Source: JBBQZO01 sp038207625 (GTDB lineage Bacteria > Pseudomonadota > Gammaproteobacteria > Burkholderiales > Burkholderiaceae_D). Taken from it: DNA of 64,000 nt. Under the pieces are notes generated by a model that saw only the letters and a list, made by a program, of their open reading frames with translations, was not told the DNA's origin and searched no databases. Each line of letters begins with the position of its first letter. The stretch's first letter is position 1. The position numbers and the translations under genes are program-made. Positions 34,390-44,487 of the stretch are shown one piece after another. The stretch covers positions 29,238 to 93,237 of the forward strand of contig JBBQZO010000026.1 of NCBI GenBank assembly GCA_038207625.1. The letters are read 5' to 3'.

Positions 34390-35064
34390 ATGTTCGAGAG
34401 TATGTTTCAGAATCCACTGCGCCGTTGGCGTGCGTCGCCGGACGATGGAAAGTTGCGCCCGACGGTGCTGGTCAAACAACTGGCCGAGCGCGACCGTCGC
34501 CGCATTCTCAAGCATTTCCTGACGCTCGAAGATAGCGACCGCTTACTACGTTTCGGCACCGTGCTGCCCGATGAGCAGATCAGCGCCTATGTGGCCAAGC
34601 TCGACATGCAGCGCGATACTGTCTACGGCGTCTACAACCGGGTGTTTCGCCTCGTTGCGGTGGGCCATCTGGCGTTCGCGCCGACCGATTCCCTGCCGTT
34701 CGGCAAAACCAGCACGACCAAGGACAAGGTGGCCGAATTCGGCGTGTCGGTGGCGCGCTCGGTGCGCGGCATGGGCGTGGGCTCGAAGTTGTTCGAGCGC
34801 GCCGCGATTCACTGCCGCAACGCCGACGTCGACACCCTGTATATGCACTGCCTGTCGTCCAACAAGACCATGATGCATATCGCCAAAAAGGCTGGCATGG
34901 AAATCCAGCGCGACTATGGCGAGGCGGACGCCTATCTGACCTTGCTGCCGCCCAACCCGTCCACCGTGATGCAAGAGGCCGTCGAAGAGCAGTTTGCCAC
35001 GCTCGATTACACGTTCAAGGCCAACACGCGCGCCGCCGCCAAGTGGTTCGGCCTGAAACGCTAA
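34390..35064 (+). CDS. GNAT-family acetyltransferase
   Basis: The 224-residue protein contains a GNAT core: the acetyl-CoA-binding signature VARSVRGMGVGSKLFERA (about residues 128-145) followed by LYMHCLSSNKTMMHIAKKAGM. The N-terminal 40 residues (MFESMFQNPLRRWRAS) are a basic extension. The ATG at 34390 has a very good GGAAGGAG; a possible upstream start at 34318 has none. The substrate is unknown; it may be a protein or small amine. Confidence 0.87.
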   Translation: MFESMFQNPLRRWRASPDDGKLRPTVLVKQLAERDRRRILKHFLTLEDSDRLLRFGTVLPDEQISAYVAKLDMQRDTVYGVYNRVFRLVAVGHLAFAPTDSLPFGKTSTTKDKVAEFGVSVARSVRGMGVGSKLFERAAIHCRNADVDTLYMHCLSSNKTMMHIAKKAGMEIQRDYGEADAYLTLLPPNPSTVMQEAVEEQFATLDYTFKANTRAAAKWFGLKR

Positions 35065-35101
35065 GCGGCCCGGCCAGTGAACGGGACCGGCGCGCGGGCG
35101 C

Positions 35102-36169
35102 TTACAGGTGCTGGTTCATCACATCTTGCAAGGACCATTCCAGTGCATTGCCGTTCATGTCCGTGAGCTTGGTAAATTCATTGTAGATGCGTCCCTTGAG
35201 CACGTCGGGCAGGCGCACGAAATTGACTTCGTCGACCACCGGATTGCCGTTCATGAAGGCCCAGGTAAAGAACATCAAGGTCGCGATGGTGCGCTGCGGA
35301 TTGCTGGCGGCCTGATTGAGGATGATGAAGGTGCCCATGGTGATCGGCCAGCTGGCGTCGCCGGGCTTGTCGCTCAAGGTTTCCTCGAACGTCACCTGAT
35401 TCTTCCAGCCGCTGTTGGCCAGTGCGGCCGCGAAGCCGTCACGCTGGGGCGCCACCACTTTGCCGTCGTGATTGCGCAGCTTGGCATACGCCAGCCGGTC
35501 CTGTTGCACGTAGCTAAAGTCGACATAGCCGATCGCGCCGCTGGTTTGCTTGAGCGCCGCGACCACGCCGGCGCTGCCTTGCACGGCCGTGGTGTCGGCC
35601 GGCCAGGCGATCGTCAGCTTGCGACCGTAGCTCTGGGCCCAGGCGGGGCTGCGCTTGCTCAGGTAGTCGGTGAAATGGTAGGTCGAGCCCGAGCCGTCCT
35701 GACGCACCACGACGACGATGGTGCTGGCCGGCAGCGCCAGGCGCGGATTGAGCGCTTGCAACTGGGGATCGTTCCATTTGGTGATCTTGCGCGAAAAAAT
35801 GTCGGCCAGCACTTCGCCCGTCAGCAGCAGCTCGCCGCTCTTGATGCCCGGCAGGTTAAACACCGGCACGACGCCGGAGATGGCCGTCGGAAAGCAAATC
35901 AGCTTGCCACTTTTTTGCTCGGCGGCCGACAGCGCCACATCGCTGGCGCCGAAATCGACGCTGCGCTCCTTGGCTTGCTTGAGCCCGCCGGCCGAGCCGA
36001 TCGGCTGATACTGCAGCTTGGTCGCGCTGACCTTGCTGTAGGACGCGGACAGCTTGGCGTACAGCAATTTGGCGGCGGACGAACCGGAGCCGCTGATGTC
36101 GGTGGCGTGCGCAGTCAGGCTGGCGCACAGAAGCAGGGCGGTAAGGATGAGTTTGTGTGTTCTGAACAT
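35102..36169 (-). CDS. pstS: PstS-like phosphate ABC transporter substrate-binding protein
   Basis: The 355-residue periplasmic protein has a signal peptide (LILTALLLCASLTAHA) and the PstS pattern: ISGSGSSAAKLLYAKL, the phosphate-binding IGSAGGLKQAKERSVDFGASD, WNDPQLQALNP, VVRQDGSGSTYHFTDYL and GAIGYVDFSY. No pstCAB or phoU genes are adjacent, so it is an orphan or the rest is elsewhere. The start at 36169 places the signal peptide at the N-terminus; an ATG at 36196 in frame is less likely. It is convergent with the GNAT gene. Confidence 0.88.
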   Translation of the reverse strand: MFRTHKLILTALLLCASLTAHATDISGSGSSAAKLLYAKLSASYSKVSATKLQYQPIGSAGGLKQAKERSVDFGASDVALSAAEQKSGKLICFPTAISGVVPVFNLPGIKSGELLLTGEVLADIFSRKITKWNDPQLQALNPRLALPASTIVVVVRQDGSGSTYHFTDYLSKRSPAWAQSYGRKLTIAWPADTTAVQGSAGVVAALKQTSGAIGYVDFSYVQQDRLAYAKLRNHDGKVVAPQRDGFAAALANSGWKNQVTFEETLSDKPGDASWPITMGTFIILNQAASNPQRTIATLMFFTWAFMNGNPVVDEVNFVRLPDVLKGRIYNEFTKLTDMNGNALEWSLQDVMNQHL

Positions 36170-36431
36170 ATCGGTGTCGAGGTAGTACGCGGTCATGGGT
36201 GGCACGGATGCGCCTGCGCGAGCCAGGGGCAAGCACATGGTGAGAGCGTTGGAGCTAAATTGCGGAGGTCAGTATTGTACCCCGGCAAGGGGCTGCACCG
36301 GGTCGCCGCGCTGCAGTTTGAACTCTAAAGCAACACTTTGCGCTGAAGGAGACGGGCTGCGCGCGCGGATACGGCGCATCGGGTTTACACCGGCCGCGCT
36401 TGGCAAACGGACACGGCGCCAGCGCGCACCG

Positions 36432-36938
36432 TCAGCTCGCCTGCAGCGGCAGCGCCGTGGTGTCCTTGATACGTTGCAGCGCGAAACTCGACTTGACATC
36501 CAGCACCGCCGGGTGGCGCAACAGCGTCGCCATCATGAAGCGCGAAAAATGGTCCATGTCCTGCACATGCACGCGCAGCAAATAATCCATTTCGCCCGTC
36601 ATCGCGTAACAGGCGACCACTTCGGGCCAGTGCGCCACCGACGCGGCAAAATCGCCGCGCGGGGTGGCGCCCGTCATGCGCCCGCCGGCCTGGCCTTCGC
36701 TGTGCTTTTCCAGCCGCACATTCACATACGCCAGCAGGCCCAGCCCGATCTTGTCCGGGTCGAGCAGCGCCACATACTGGCGGATCACGCCCGCGTCCTC
36801 GAGCCGCTTGATGCGGCGCAGGCAGGGCGAGGGCGACAGGCTCACTTGCTCGGCGATGTCCTGGTTCGAGCAGCGCCCGTCCGCCTGCAAAATGGCGAGG
36901 ATCTTGCGATCCGTCTTGTCCAGCGCGATCTTGGCCAT
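36432..36938 (-). CDS. Lrp/AsnC-family transcriptional regulator
   Basis: The 168-residue protein has the N-terminal winged helix (LDKTDRKILAILQADGRCSNQDIAEQ, with SPSPCLRRIKRLEDAGVI as the recognition helix) and a C-terminal RAM ligand-binding domain. There is a 10-residue insertion (GQAGGRMTGA) between the strands. Lrp proteins respond to amino acids. It is divergent from hpd, the tyrosine-degradation enzyme, with a perfect AT-rich palindrome between them, so it probably regulates hpd and itself. Confidence 0.93.
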   Translation of the reverse strand: MAKIALDKTDRKILAILQADGRCSNQDIAEQVSLSPSPCLRRIKRLEDAGVIRQYVALLDPDKIGLGLLAYVNVRLEKHSEGQAGGRMTGATPRGDFAASVAHWPEVVACYAMTGEMDYLLRVHVQDMDHFSRFMMATLLRHPAVLDVKSSFALQRIKDTTALPLQAS

Positions 36939-36962
36939 ATTCCACCGTATGTTGGTTATTGA

Positions 36963-36977
36963 CGCAATATTATTGCG
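36963..36977. promoter_or_regulatory. Palindromic operator between Lrp-type gene and hpd
   Basis: CGCAATATTATTGCG is a perfect 15-base palindrome with a central T, lying 25 bases from the regulator start and 88 bases from hpd. The form (AT-rich inverted repeat) is that of a typical Lrp/AsnC binding site. Confidence 0.65.
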
Positions 36978-37064
36978 CAAATCAAGCACGCACGGGAATT
37001 GTTTGCAATTTAATGCCGAGGGGCGCGGACTATACTGTGCGCTATTAAAAACGAGGAGACCGCC

Positions 37065-38183
<1,119 letters not shown>

Positions 38184-38264
38184 AACACCAGCGCGCGCCG
38201 GCGCTTTTAGGCGTGGCGCGCCTGTGCTACCCTGTTTAACATTCAGGCACGACCCTGACCCTTT

Positions 38265-38299
38265 GCGCAGTGACTGGCCCACAAGGCCAGTCACTGCGC
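38265..38299. repeat. Perfect 15-bp inverted repeat before the indolepyruvate oxidoreductase gene
   Basis: GCGCAGTGACTGGCC and GGCCAGTCACTGCGC flank a five-base loop (CACAA). There is no T-run, so it is not a classical terminator. It lies 82 bases after hpd and 63 bases before the next gene, where it could end hpd transcripts, protect the mRNA end, or be a protein site. Confidence 0.7.
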
Positions 38300-38361
38300 G
38301 TGCTCCAAGCCAACGTTGCTTCGGACCGCACGCCGCATCAGAATTTACGGAGACCCCAACA

Positions 38362-41300
38362 ATGAATGCACCGCTAGACCGTACGCAGCTCGCCCCTGGC
38401 GAACCAGCGCACGACATTTCCCTCGACGACAAGTACACGCTCGAGCGCGGACGCGCTTTCATCACCGGCACCCAGGCCCTGATCCGCCTGCCGATGCTGC
38501 AGCGTGAACGCGACCTGGCCGCCGGCCTGAACACGGCCGGCTACATCACCGGCTACCGCGGCTCGCCCGTCACCAGCGTTGACATGACGGCGGTGAAGGC
38601 GAAGAAATTCCTCGACGCGCACCACGTCAAATTTCACCCCGGCATGAACGAAGATCTGGCGGCCACCGCCGTCTGGGGTACGCAGCAAACCAATCTGTTC
38701 AAAGACGCCAAGTACGACGGCGTATTTTCCATGTGGTACGGCAAGGGCCCGGGCGTGGATCGCTGCGGCGACGTGTTCAAGCACGCCAACAACGCCGGCA
38801 CCGCCAAGCACGGCGGCGTCTTGGTGCTGGCCGGCGACGACCATGCGGCCAAGTCCTCGTCCACCGCGCACCAGTCCGACCATATCCTCAACGCCTGCGG
38901 CATTCCGGTGCTGTTTCCGTCCTCGGTGCAGGAATACATCGACTACGGCCTGCACGCCTGGGCGATGAGCCGCTACACGGGTCTGTGGGTGTCGATGAAA
39001 TGCGTCACCGACATCATCGAGTCCGGCGCCGTGGTCGACTTCGATCCGGACCGCGTGAAGATCGTCATGCCTGAGGACTTCGAGCTGCCACCGGGCGGCC
39101 TGAACATCCGCTGGCCGGACACCGTGCTCGACATGGAAGTGCGGATGAACAGCTACAAGTGGTACGCCGCGCTGGCCTATGTGCGTGCCAACAAGCTTAA
39201 CAAGATCATCTGGGACAGCCCGAAAGCGAAGATCGGCATCATCACCGCCGGCAAGGCCTACCTCGACACGCGCCAGGCGCTGGCCGACCTGGGTATCGAC
39301 GAGCAGGCGGCGATCGATCTGGGCATCCGCCTCTACAAAATCGGCATGACCTGGCCGCTCGAAGCGGACGGCGTGCACGAATTCGCCAAGGGCTTGGACG
39401 AGATCCTGGTGGTCGAAGAGAAGCGCCAGATTCTGGAATACGCGTTGAAGGAAGAGTTGTACAACCTGCCCGACGGTCAGCGTCCGCGCGTGGTCGGCAA
39501 GTTCGACGACACGGGCGAGTGGAGCAATGAGCACCGCACCGGTCACGGCGACTGGCTGCTGCCGGCCACCTACGAGCTGAACCCGGCGCTGATCGCGCGC
39601 GCCATCGCCAGCCGCATTTCGCGCTACTGCGCCGGCCATCCGGTCGAGCAGCGCGTCAAGGAGCGCATCGCGTTTTTGGAGGCGAAGGAACTGGTGCTCA
39701 ACTCGGTCAGCGTCAAGCCTAATCCGCAGACCGACCGCACGCCGTATTTCTGCTCCGGCTGCCCGCACAATTCGTCGACCAAGGTGCCCGAAGGGTCGCG
39801 CGCGCTGGCCGGTATCGGCTGCCATTACATGGTGCTGTGGATGGACCGCGAAACGTCGACCTTCACCCACATGGGTGCGGAAGGCGTGACCTGGGTCGGC
39901 CAGGCGCCGTTCACCAACGAGAAGCACGTGTTCACCAATCTCGGTGACGGCACCTACTTCCACTCCGGTATCCTGGCGATCCGCGCGGCGGTGTCGGCCA
40001 AGGTCAACATCACCTACAAGATCCTGTTCAACGACGCCGTCGCGATGACGGGCGGGCAGGAATTCGACGGTCCGCTGTCGCCGGCCATCATCTCGCGCCA
40101 GATCGCCGCCGAAGGCGTGACCCCGATCATCGTCGTCACCGACGAACCGGACAAATACCCGGCCGACTACGCGTGGGCGCCAGGGGTGACGGTGCGTCAC
40201 CGCTCCGAACTCGATGCCGTGCAGCGCGAACTGCGCGAATGCCCGGGCGTGTCGGCGATGATCTACGACCAGACCTGTGCGTCGGAAAAACGCCGCCGCC
40301 GCAAGCGCAACGAGTACCCGGACCCAGCCAAACGCGCCGTCATCAACGAGGCCGTGTGCGAAGGCTGCGGCGATTGCAGCGTGCAGTCGAACTGCCTGTC
40401 GGTGGAACCGCTGGAAACGGAACTGGGGCGCAAGCGCCAGATCAACCAGTCGTCCTGCAACAAGGATTTTTCGTGCACCACCGGTTTCTGCCCGAGCTTT
40501 GTGACGGTCGAAGGCGGCGCGCTGAAAAAGCCGAAGAAGGCAGCCGCCGGCAGTGCCGAAATGCCTGCTTTGCCGACTCCGCAAATTCCGTCCACCGCGA
40601 CGCCGTTCGGCATCCTGGTGACCGGTATCGGCGGCACCGGTGTCGTCACCGTCGGTCAGATTCTGGCGATGGCGGCGCACGTCGAAGGCAAGGGCTCGTC
40701 GGTGCTGGACATGAGCGGACTGGCCCAAAAGGGCGGCCCGGTGATGTCGCACGTGCGCCTGGCTGACCGCCAGGAAGATATCCACACCACCCGCGTCGGC
40801 ACCGGCGCGGCCGACCTGGTGATCGGTTGCGACTTGATCGTCACGGCCAGCCGCGACGCACTGTCGCGCATGGGCGAAGGGCGCACCACGGCCTTCATCA
40901 ACTCGACCGGTTCGTCCACGGCCGCGTTTGTGAAAAACCCGGACTGGCAGTTCCCGGGCGCCTCGTCGCAAAGCGAAATCGTCAAGGCCTGCGGCAGCGA
41001 CAAGGTTGATTTTGTCGATGCCGGCCAGATCGCCACCGCCTTGATGGGCGACTCGATCGCGACCAATATGTTCATGCTCGGTTACGCATGGCAAAAAGGC
41101 CGCGTGCCGCTGACCGAAGCGTCGATCATGAAGGCGATCGAATTGAATGGCGTGGCCGTTGGTTTCAACAAGAGCGCGTTCAACTGGGGCCGTGGCGCGG
41201 CGCATGATCTGGCTGCGCTGGTGAAGATGACGACGCCGTCCAAGGTCATCGAATTCAAGCGCACCCAGACGCTCGACGACATCATTAACAAGCGCGTCGA

Positions 41301-41931
41301 ACTGTTGACCGCTTATCAGGATGTCGCCTACGCGAATCAGTATAAATCGTTTGTCGATCAGGTGCGTGCCGAAGAAACCAAGCTGGGCAAGGGCACCCGC
41401 TTGAGCGAAGCGGTCGCGCGTTACTTCTACAAGCTGATGGCGTACAAGGACGAGTATGAAGTGGCCCGTCTGTACACCAACGGCGCGTTCGCGGAAAAAA
41501 TCGCGGGCATGTTCGAAGGCGACATCAAGCTCAAGTTCCACCTTGCGCCGCCGCTGTTTGCCAAGGTCGACGCGCAAGGTCATCTGATCAAGCAGGAATT
41601 CGGTCCGTGGATGATGAAGGCGTTCGGTATGCTGGCCAAGTTCAAGGGCCTGCGTGGCGGTGCGCTCGACATTTTCGGCTACAGCGCCGAGCGCAAGATG
41701 GAACGCGCCCTGATCGGCCAGTATCGCGCCAGCGTCGGCGCCTTGCTGGGCAAACTGACGAGCGACAATCTGGCGCAAGCGGTGGCCATTGCCAGCATCC
41801 CTGAGGATATCCGCGGTTACGGCCACGTGAAAGAGCGTCACCTCAAGGCGGCCAAGCAGAAGGAAGCGACGCTGATCGCCGCCTTCCATACGCCAAACGC
41901 ACCAACGGGCAGCGCTCCCCGCGCCGCTTAA
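38362..41931 (+). CDS. Indolepyruvate ferredoxin oxidoreductase, single-chain IorAB-type
   Basis: The 1189-residue fusion enzyme oxidatively decarboxylates aryl-2-oxo acids (indolepyruvate, phenylpyruvate) to acyl-CoA, reducing ferredoxin. The N-terminal half has a pyruvate-ferredoxin-oxidoreductase domain (ITGYRGSPVTSVDM) and a thiamine-diphosphate domain (GDGTYFHSGILAIRAA, FNDAVAMTGGQEFDGP). A 4Fe-4S cluster motif CEGCGDC starts at Cys666, with a second Cys group CNKDFSCTTGFC. The gamma domain follows with GIGGTGVVTVGQILAMAA and GLAQKGGPVMSHV. ACGGAGA precedes the ATG. Placed after hpd, it fits aromatic amino-acid catabolism. Confidence 0.93.
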   Translation: MNAPLDRTQLAPGEPAHDISLDDKYTLERGRAFITGTQALIRLPMLQRERDLAAGLNTAGYITGYRGSPVTSVDMTAVKAKKFLDAHHVKFHPGMNEDLAATAVWGTQQTNLFKDAKYDGVFSMWYGKGPGVDRCGDVFKHANNAGTAKHGGVLVLAGDDHAAKSSSTAHQSDHILNACGIPVLFPSSVQEYIDYGLHAWAMSRYTGLWVSMKCVTDIIESGAVVDFDPDRVKIVMPEDFELPPGGLNIRWPDTVLDMEVRMNSYKWYAALAYVRANKLNKIIWDSPKAKIGIITAGKAYLDTRQALADLGIDEQAAIDLGIRLYKIGMTWPLEADGVHEFAKGLDEILVVEEKRQILEYALKEELYNLPDGQRPRVVGKFDDTGEWSNEHRTGHGDWLLPATYELNPALIARAIASRISRYCAGHPVEQRVKERIAFLEAKELVLNSVSVKPNPQTDRTPYFCSGCPHNSSTKVPEGSRALAGIGCHYMVLWMDRETSTFTHMGAEGVTWVGQAPFTNEKHVFTNLGDGTYFHSGILAIRAAVSAKVNITYKILFNDAVAMTGGQEFDGPLSPAIISRQIAAEGVTPIIVVTDEPDKYPADYAWAPGVTVRHRSELDAVQRELRECPGVSAMIYDQTCASEKRRRRKRNEYPDPAKRAVINEAVCEGCGDCSVQSNCLSVEPLETELGRKRQINQSSCNKDFSCTTGFCPSFVTVEGGALKKPKKAAAGSAEMPALPTPQIPSTATPFGILVTGIGGTGVVTVGQILAMAAHVEGKGSSVLDMSGLAQKGGPVMSHVRLADRQEDIHTTRVGTGAADLVIGCDLIVTASRDALSRMGEGRTTAFINSTGSSTAAFVKNPDWQFPGASSQSEIVKACGSDKVDFVDAGQIATALMGDSIATNMFMLGYAWQKGRVPLTEASIMKAIELNGVAVGFNKSAFNWGRGAAHDLAALVKMTTPSKVIEFKRTQTLDDIINKRVELLTAYQDVAYANQYKSFVDQVRAEETKLGKGTRLSEAVARYFYKLMAYKDEYEVARLYTNGAFAEKIAGMFEGDIKLKFHLAPPLFAKVDAQGHLIKQEFGPWMMKAFGMLAKFKGLRGGALDIFGYSAERKMERALIGQYRASVGALLGKLTSDNLAQAVAIASIPEDIRGYGHVKERHLKAAKQKEATLIAAFHTPNAPTGSAPRAA

Positions 41932-41946
41932 GTCACCGTTGTCACC

Positions 41947-41983
41947 GCGCGGGCCGCTTCCCACCATGGGGGGCCGCCCGCGC
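41947..41983 (+). terminator. GC-rich hairpin downstream of indolepyruvate oxidoreductase
   Basis: GCGCGGGC and GCCCGCGC form an 8-bp stem with an inner CCC/GGG pairing. No clear T-run follows, so termination is only a possibility. Confidence 0.35.
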
Positions 41984-42068
41984 GCGTATCTGCGCTCACG
42001 CCGTGCGCAAGTTGCAGGGCATTCGTGTTGGCGCAAGCCACCTCGGCCGGACCGTCGAAATGATAAAT

Positions 42069-42092
42069 GTCAATTTGACTATGATATTATCA
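42069..42092. promoter_or_regulatory. Two adjacent palindromes upstream of the PEP-CTERM gene
   Basis: GTCAATTTGAC (42069-42079) and TGATATTATCA (42082-42092) are each perfect 11-base palindromes with one central base, in an AT-rich stretch about 90 bases before the start. They may be a paired operator or overlap the promoter. Confidence 0.4.
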
Positions 42093-42177
42093 ACAATTCA
42101 TGAATGTCGGTATCGCCAGCGGTGGAGTCCGTTCCGACGATTCCACGCACGCCAGTCCCCACCAATTTGGAGAACCC

Positions 42178-42915
42178 ATGAGTTTGATTCGTAACTGCCT
42201 TTTCATCGCCGCGATCAGTGTCGCCCTGCCAAGTTTTGCGACGACAACCCCGGTCTACCTGAGCTTCAGCGGCGGCGGCGCCAACGGCAACGTCAACGGC
42301 GTCAGTTTTAGTAACGCCAATTGGTCCGTCGAGTATGCGATCAATACCAATGTCGTCGATTCCGACCTGGCCAATACATCGCAAAGTGTGTACTACGATG
42401 CCGTGATGGGCGGCCACCTGTCGATCAACTCGACCGTCTACTCGCTCGTTGGCGATTCAGCCAAGGGGATCGTGTCCATGTACGCCGATGGATCGCAGGC
42501 TAGCCTGGCCGTCAACATGCTCGGCGGCGGCTACATGAGCTGGTCGACGGCATCCGCGACGACGTTTCCGGCGCTGTTCGCGAACGTGAACGAACTCAAT
42601 TCGGCCCACCTGGGTGCGACGATCTTTAACAGTACTGCCGACCCATACAATAACGACTCCGCGCTGGACGGTCGTGCGCGCCAGAACGAGCACTACAACG
42701 ACGCCACGGGCGAATTGACCTACACGTACGACCCGGTCGTGACGGTCGACGGTGGCTCGGTGGTGATCCTCGCCATTGCGCCAGCCGGGGCGGGGCTGTG
42801 GCGTGCGCATGTCGATAGCAACTCGGTATTCGCCCCCGTCCCGGAGCCGGAAAGCTACGCGCTGCTGCTGGCTGGCTTGGGCATGATCGGCTTGCTGCGC
42901 CGCCGTCGGGCCTGA
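42178..42915 (+). CDS. PEP-CTERM sorting-domain protein
   Basis: The 245-residue exported protein has a signal peptide (LIRNCLFIAAISVALPSFA) and a C-terminal sorting tag: VPEPESYALLLAGLGMIGLL followed by Arg residues, the substrate for an exosortase. The middle is Ser/Asn/Gly/Thr-rich, beta-strand-like and without other domains. Proteins of this kind are anchored or released during exopolysaccharide-dependent processes. No exosortase (xrtA/epsH) gene is in the window. GGAGAAC precedes the ATG at 42178. Base composition is less GC-rich than in the neighbours. Confidence 0.92.
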   Translation: MSLIRNCLFIAAISVALPSFATTTPVYLSFSGGGANGNVNGVSFSNANWSVEYAINTNVVDSDLANTSQSVYYDAVMGGHLSINSTVYSLVGDSAKGIVSMYADGSQASLAVNMLGGGYMSWSTASATTFPALFANVNELNSAHLGATIFNSTADPYNNDSALDGRARQNEHYNDATGELTYTYDPVVTVDGGSVVILAIAPAGAGLWRAHVDSNSVFAPVPEPESYALLLAGLGMIGLLRRRRA

Positions 42916-42933
42916 AGCCGCGCCAGCCGATCC

Positions 42934-43839
42934 TTACTCTTGCGCAGCGGCCGCGCTTGCCGGCCGCTGCGATTTCCAATAGTCCCGGGGCGACTGCCCG
43001 ACCAGTTTCGTGAACGCGTGCGTGAAGTGCGCCTGATCGTAGAATCCCAACGATTGCGCCAGCTCGGCCAGGTCCGGCGCGCCGGTCGCGGACAGGCGCC
43101 AGGTCGCCTCCTGCAGCCGGTAGCGTTGGATCACCCATTTCGGCGACACGCCCACGTAGTTGGCAAACAGCCTTTGCAGCGCTCGTTCGTCCATGCCCGC
43201 CTGCGCGCACAGCGCCGCCACGCTGACGGGACCATTGTCGACGGCGGCCGCGCCGATCACGCGCTCGGCCAGCAGTGCGCGCTCGTCGATGCTTGGCAGC
43301 GCCGGCAGGATGAGCGCTTCGGCGGCGGCAATCATCGCGGCGTCGTCGGGGCAACTCAGCAGGCGCTGCTCGGCGTCGGCGGTCGTGATCGGGAATACCT
43401 CGTCGATGGCCAGCGTGGTGTCGGTCAGCGCCGCCATTGGTCTGTCCAGAAAGGGGCGCAGGCCGCCCGGGCGAAAGCGCGCGCCCAGCGCCCGGCCGGC
43501 GCCGGCCACGCGCCGCTGATACACGCCGCGCACGACGCCAAACACGCCGCTGGCGCCGGCCTCGAAGACCAGATGCGCGTTCGGATACGGCAGCACGCGC
43601 TGCACCTGCGGCGCGCCGTCGGCCAGATCCCATTGCACGACCCAGAAGTAGTCGACGAACGGCGCGAGCGCCGCCGACGGCGCATAGCGTCCCAGGCGGA
43701 TGCGTTGGCGCGCACCCAGCGGATCGACCAGCCCCTTCGGCGTGTCCGTCAACGGGGCTGGCGTTTCGGTGCTGCTGTCGGTTTTTTGCAAGACGCTGTC
43801 CCTGCCACCGGCTACAGTGGCCTTATGTTTTACGCGCAT
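42934..43839 (-). CDS. AraC-family transcriptional regulator
   Basis: The protein has a C-terminal AraC HTH (about the last 100 residues: CAQAGMDERALQRLFANYVG and LAELAQSLGFYDQAHFTHAF) and an N-terminal domain of the DUF6597 type (YAPSAALAPFVDYFWVVQWD). Two starts are possible: ATG at 43839 (301 residues, no ribosome-binding site) or TTG at 43791 (285 residues) seven bases after GGCAGGGA; the latter has the better translation signal. It is divergent from the DUF3224 gene and probably regulates it. Confidence 0.87.
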   Translation of the reverse strand: MRVKHKATVAGGRDSVLQKTDSSTETPAPLTDTPKGLVDPLGARQRIRLGRYAPSAALAPFVDYFWVVQWDLADGAPQVQRVLPYPNAHLVFEAGASGVFGVVRGVYQRRVAGAGRALGARFRPGGLRPFLDRPMAALTDTTLAIDEVFPITTADAEQRLLSCPDDAAMIAAAEALILPALPSIDERALLAERVIGAAAVDNGPVSVAALCAQAGMDERALQRLFANYVGVSPKWVIQRYRLQEATWRLSATGAPDLAELAQSLGFYDQAHFTHAFTKLVGQSPRDYWKSQRPASAAAAQE

Positions 43840-43943
43840 CGGGCGATGCGGCGGCGTGGCGATGGCCGGCCCGATTATAGGGCAGCGGCCGCCAGCGCGG
43901 ATCGCCTGATGTTCATCCATTCCATCACCAATCAGGAGCCATC

Positions 43944-44369
43944 ATGACCTCAAGCACCGCACAAACTGTGAACTGCACCGCCACCGGCAAAAGCTGGGAC
44001 GAAGTGTCGTTTCACGACATGGAGGGGGCCGGCAAGTTGTCGCGCGCGTCCATCGTCAACGCCTTGGCCGGCGAGATCGAGGGCGAAGGCGTGCTGGTCT
44101 ACCTGATGAGCTACCCGGCCAGCGCCGGCGCCGACGTGCCCTTCATCGGCTATGAACGTATCATCGGGCGCATCGGCGCGCGCAGCGGCAGCTTCACCGT
44201 GCAGCACGACGGCGTGTATTCGGCCACCAGCGGCGTGCACGCGACGCTGCGCGTGGCCGCCGGCAGCGGCACGGGTGGGTTTGCCGGTGTCAGTGGCAGC
44301 GGCACGGCCGAGGTCAAGGCCGGCGAGATGGTGGGCGTCTACACGCTGGCGCTGGAATACGGTGCCTGA
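43944..44369 (+). CDS. DUF3224 domain protein
   Basis: The 141-residue protein matches the DUF3224 pattern: a beta-barrel-like domain with LSRASIVNALAGEIEGEG, LMSYPAS, FIGYERIIGRIGARSGSF and GFAGVSGSGTAEVKAG. It has no signal peptide. The family is thought to resemble lipocalin-like or allene oxide cyclase-like barrels; the function is unknown. AGGAGC lies upstream of the ATG. The divergent AraC gene is the likely regulator. Confidence 0.85.
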   Translation: MTSSTAQTVNCTATGKSWDEVSFHDMEGAGKLSRASIVNALAGEIEGEGVLVYLMSYPASAGADVPFIGYERIIGRIGARSGSFTVQHDGVYSATSGVHATLRVAAGSGTGGFAGVSGSGTAEVKAGEMVGVYTLALEYGA

Positions 44370-44487
44370 GTGACGTCGCGCGGCACAGGGCGCGCGTACT
44401 TAGAGGTTTCGCTCAGCAACAGGTCAGGTCGCCTGTGCTACGGTAGCGTATGCGTGTCGCCTTGGCGCGCCTTTGTACGGGACTACC

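Noticed and set aside
38374..42036. Minus-strand reading frame of about 1200 codons opposite the indolepyruvate oxidoreductase gene
   Set aside because: It is a shadow of the plus-strand gene, rich in Arg, His and Gly and without motifs.
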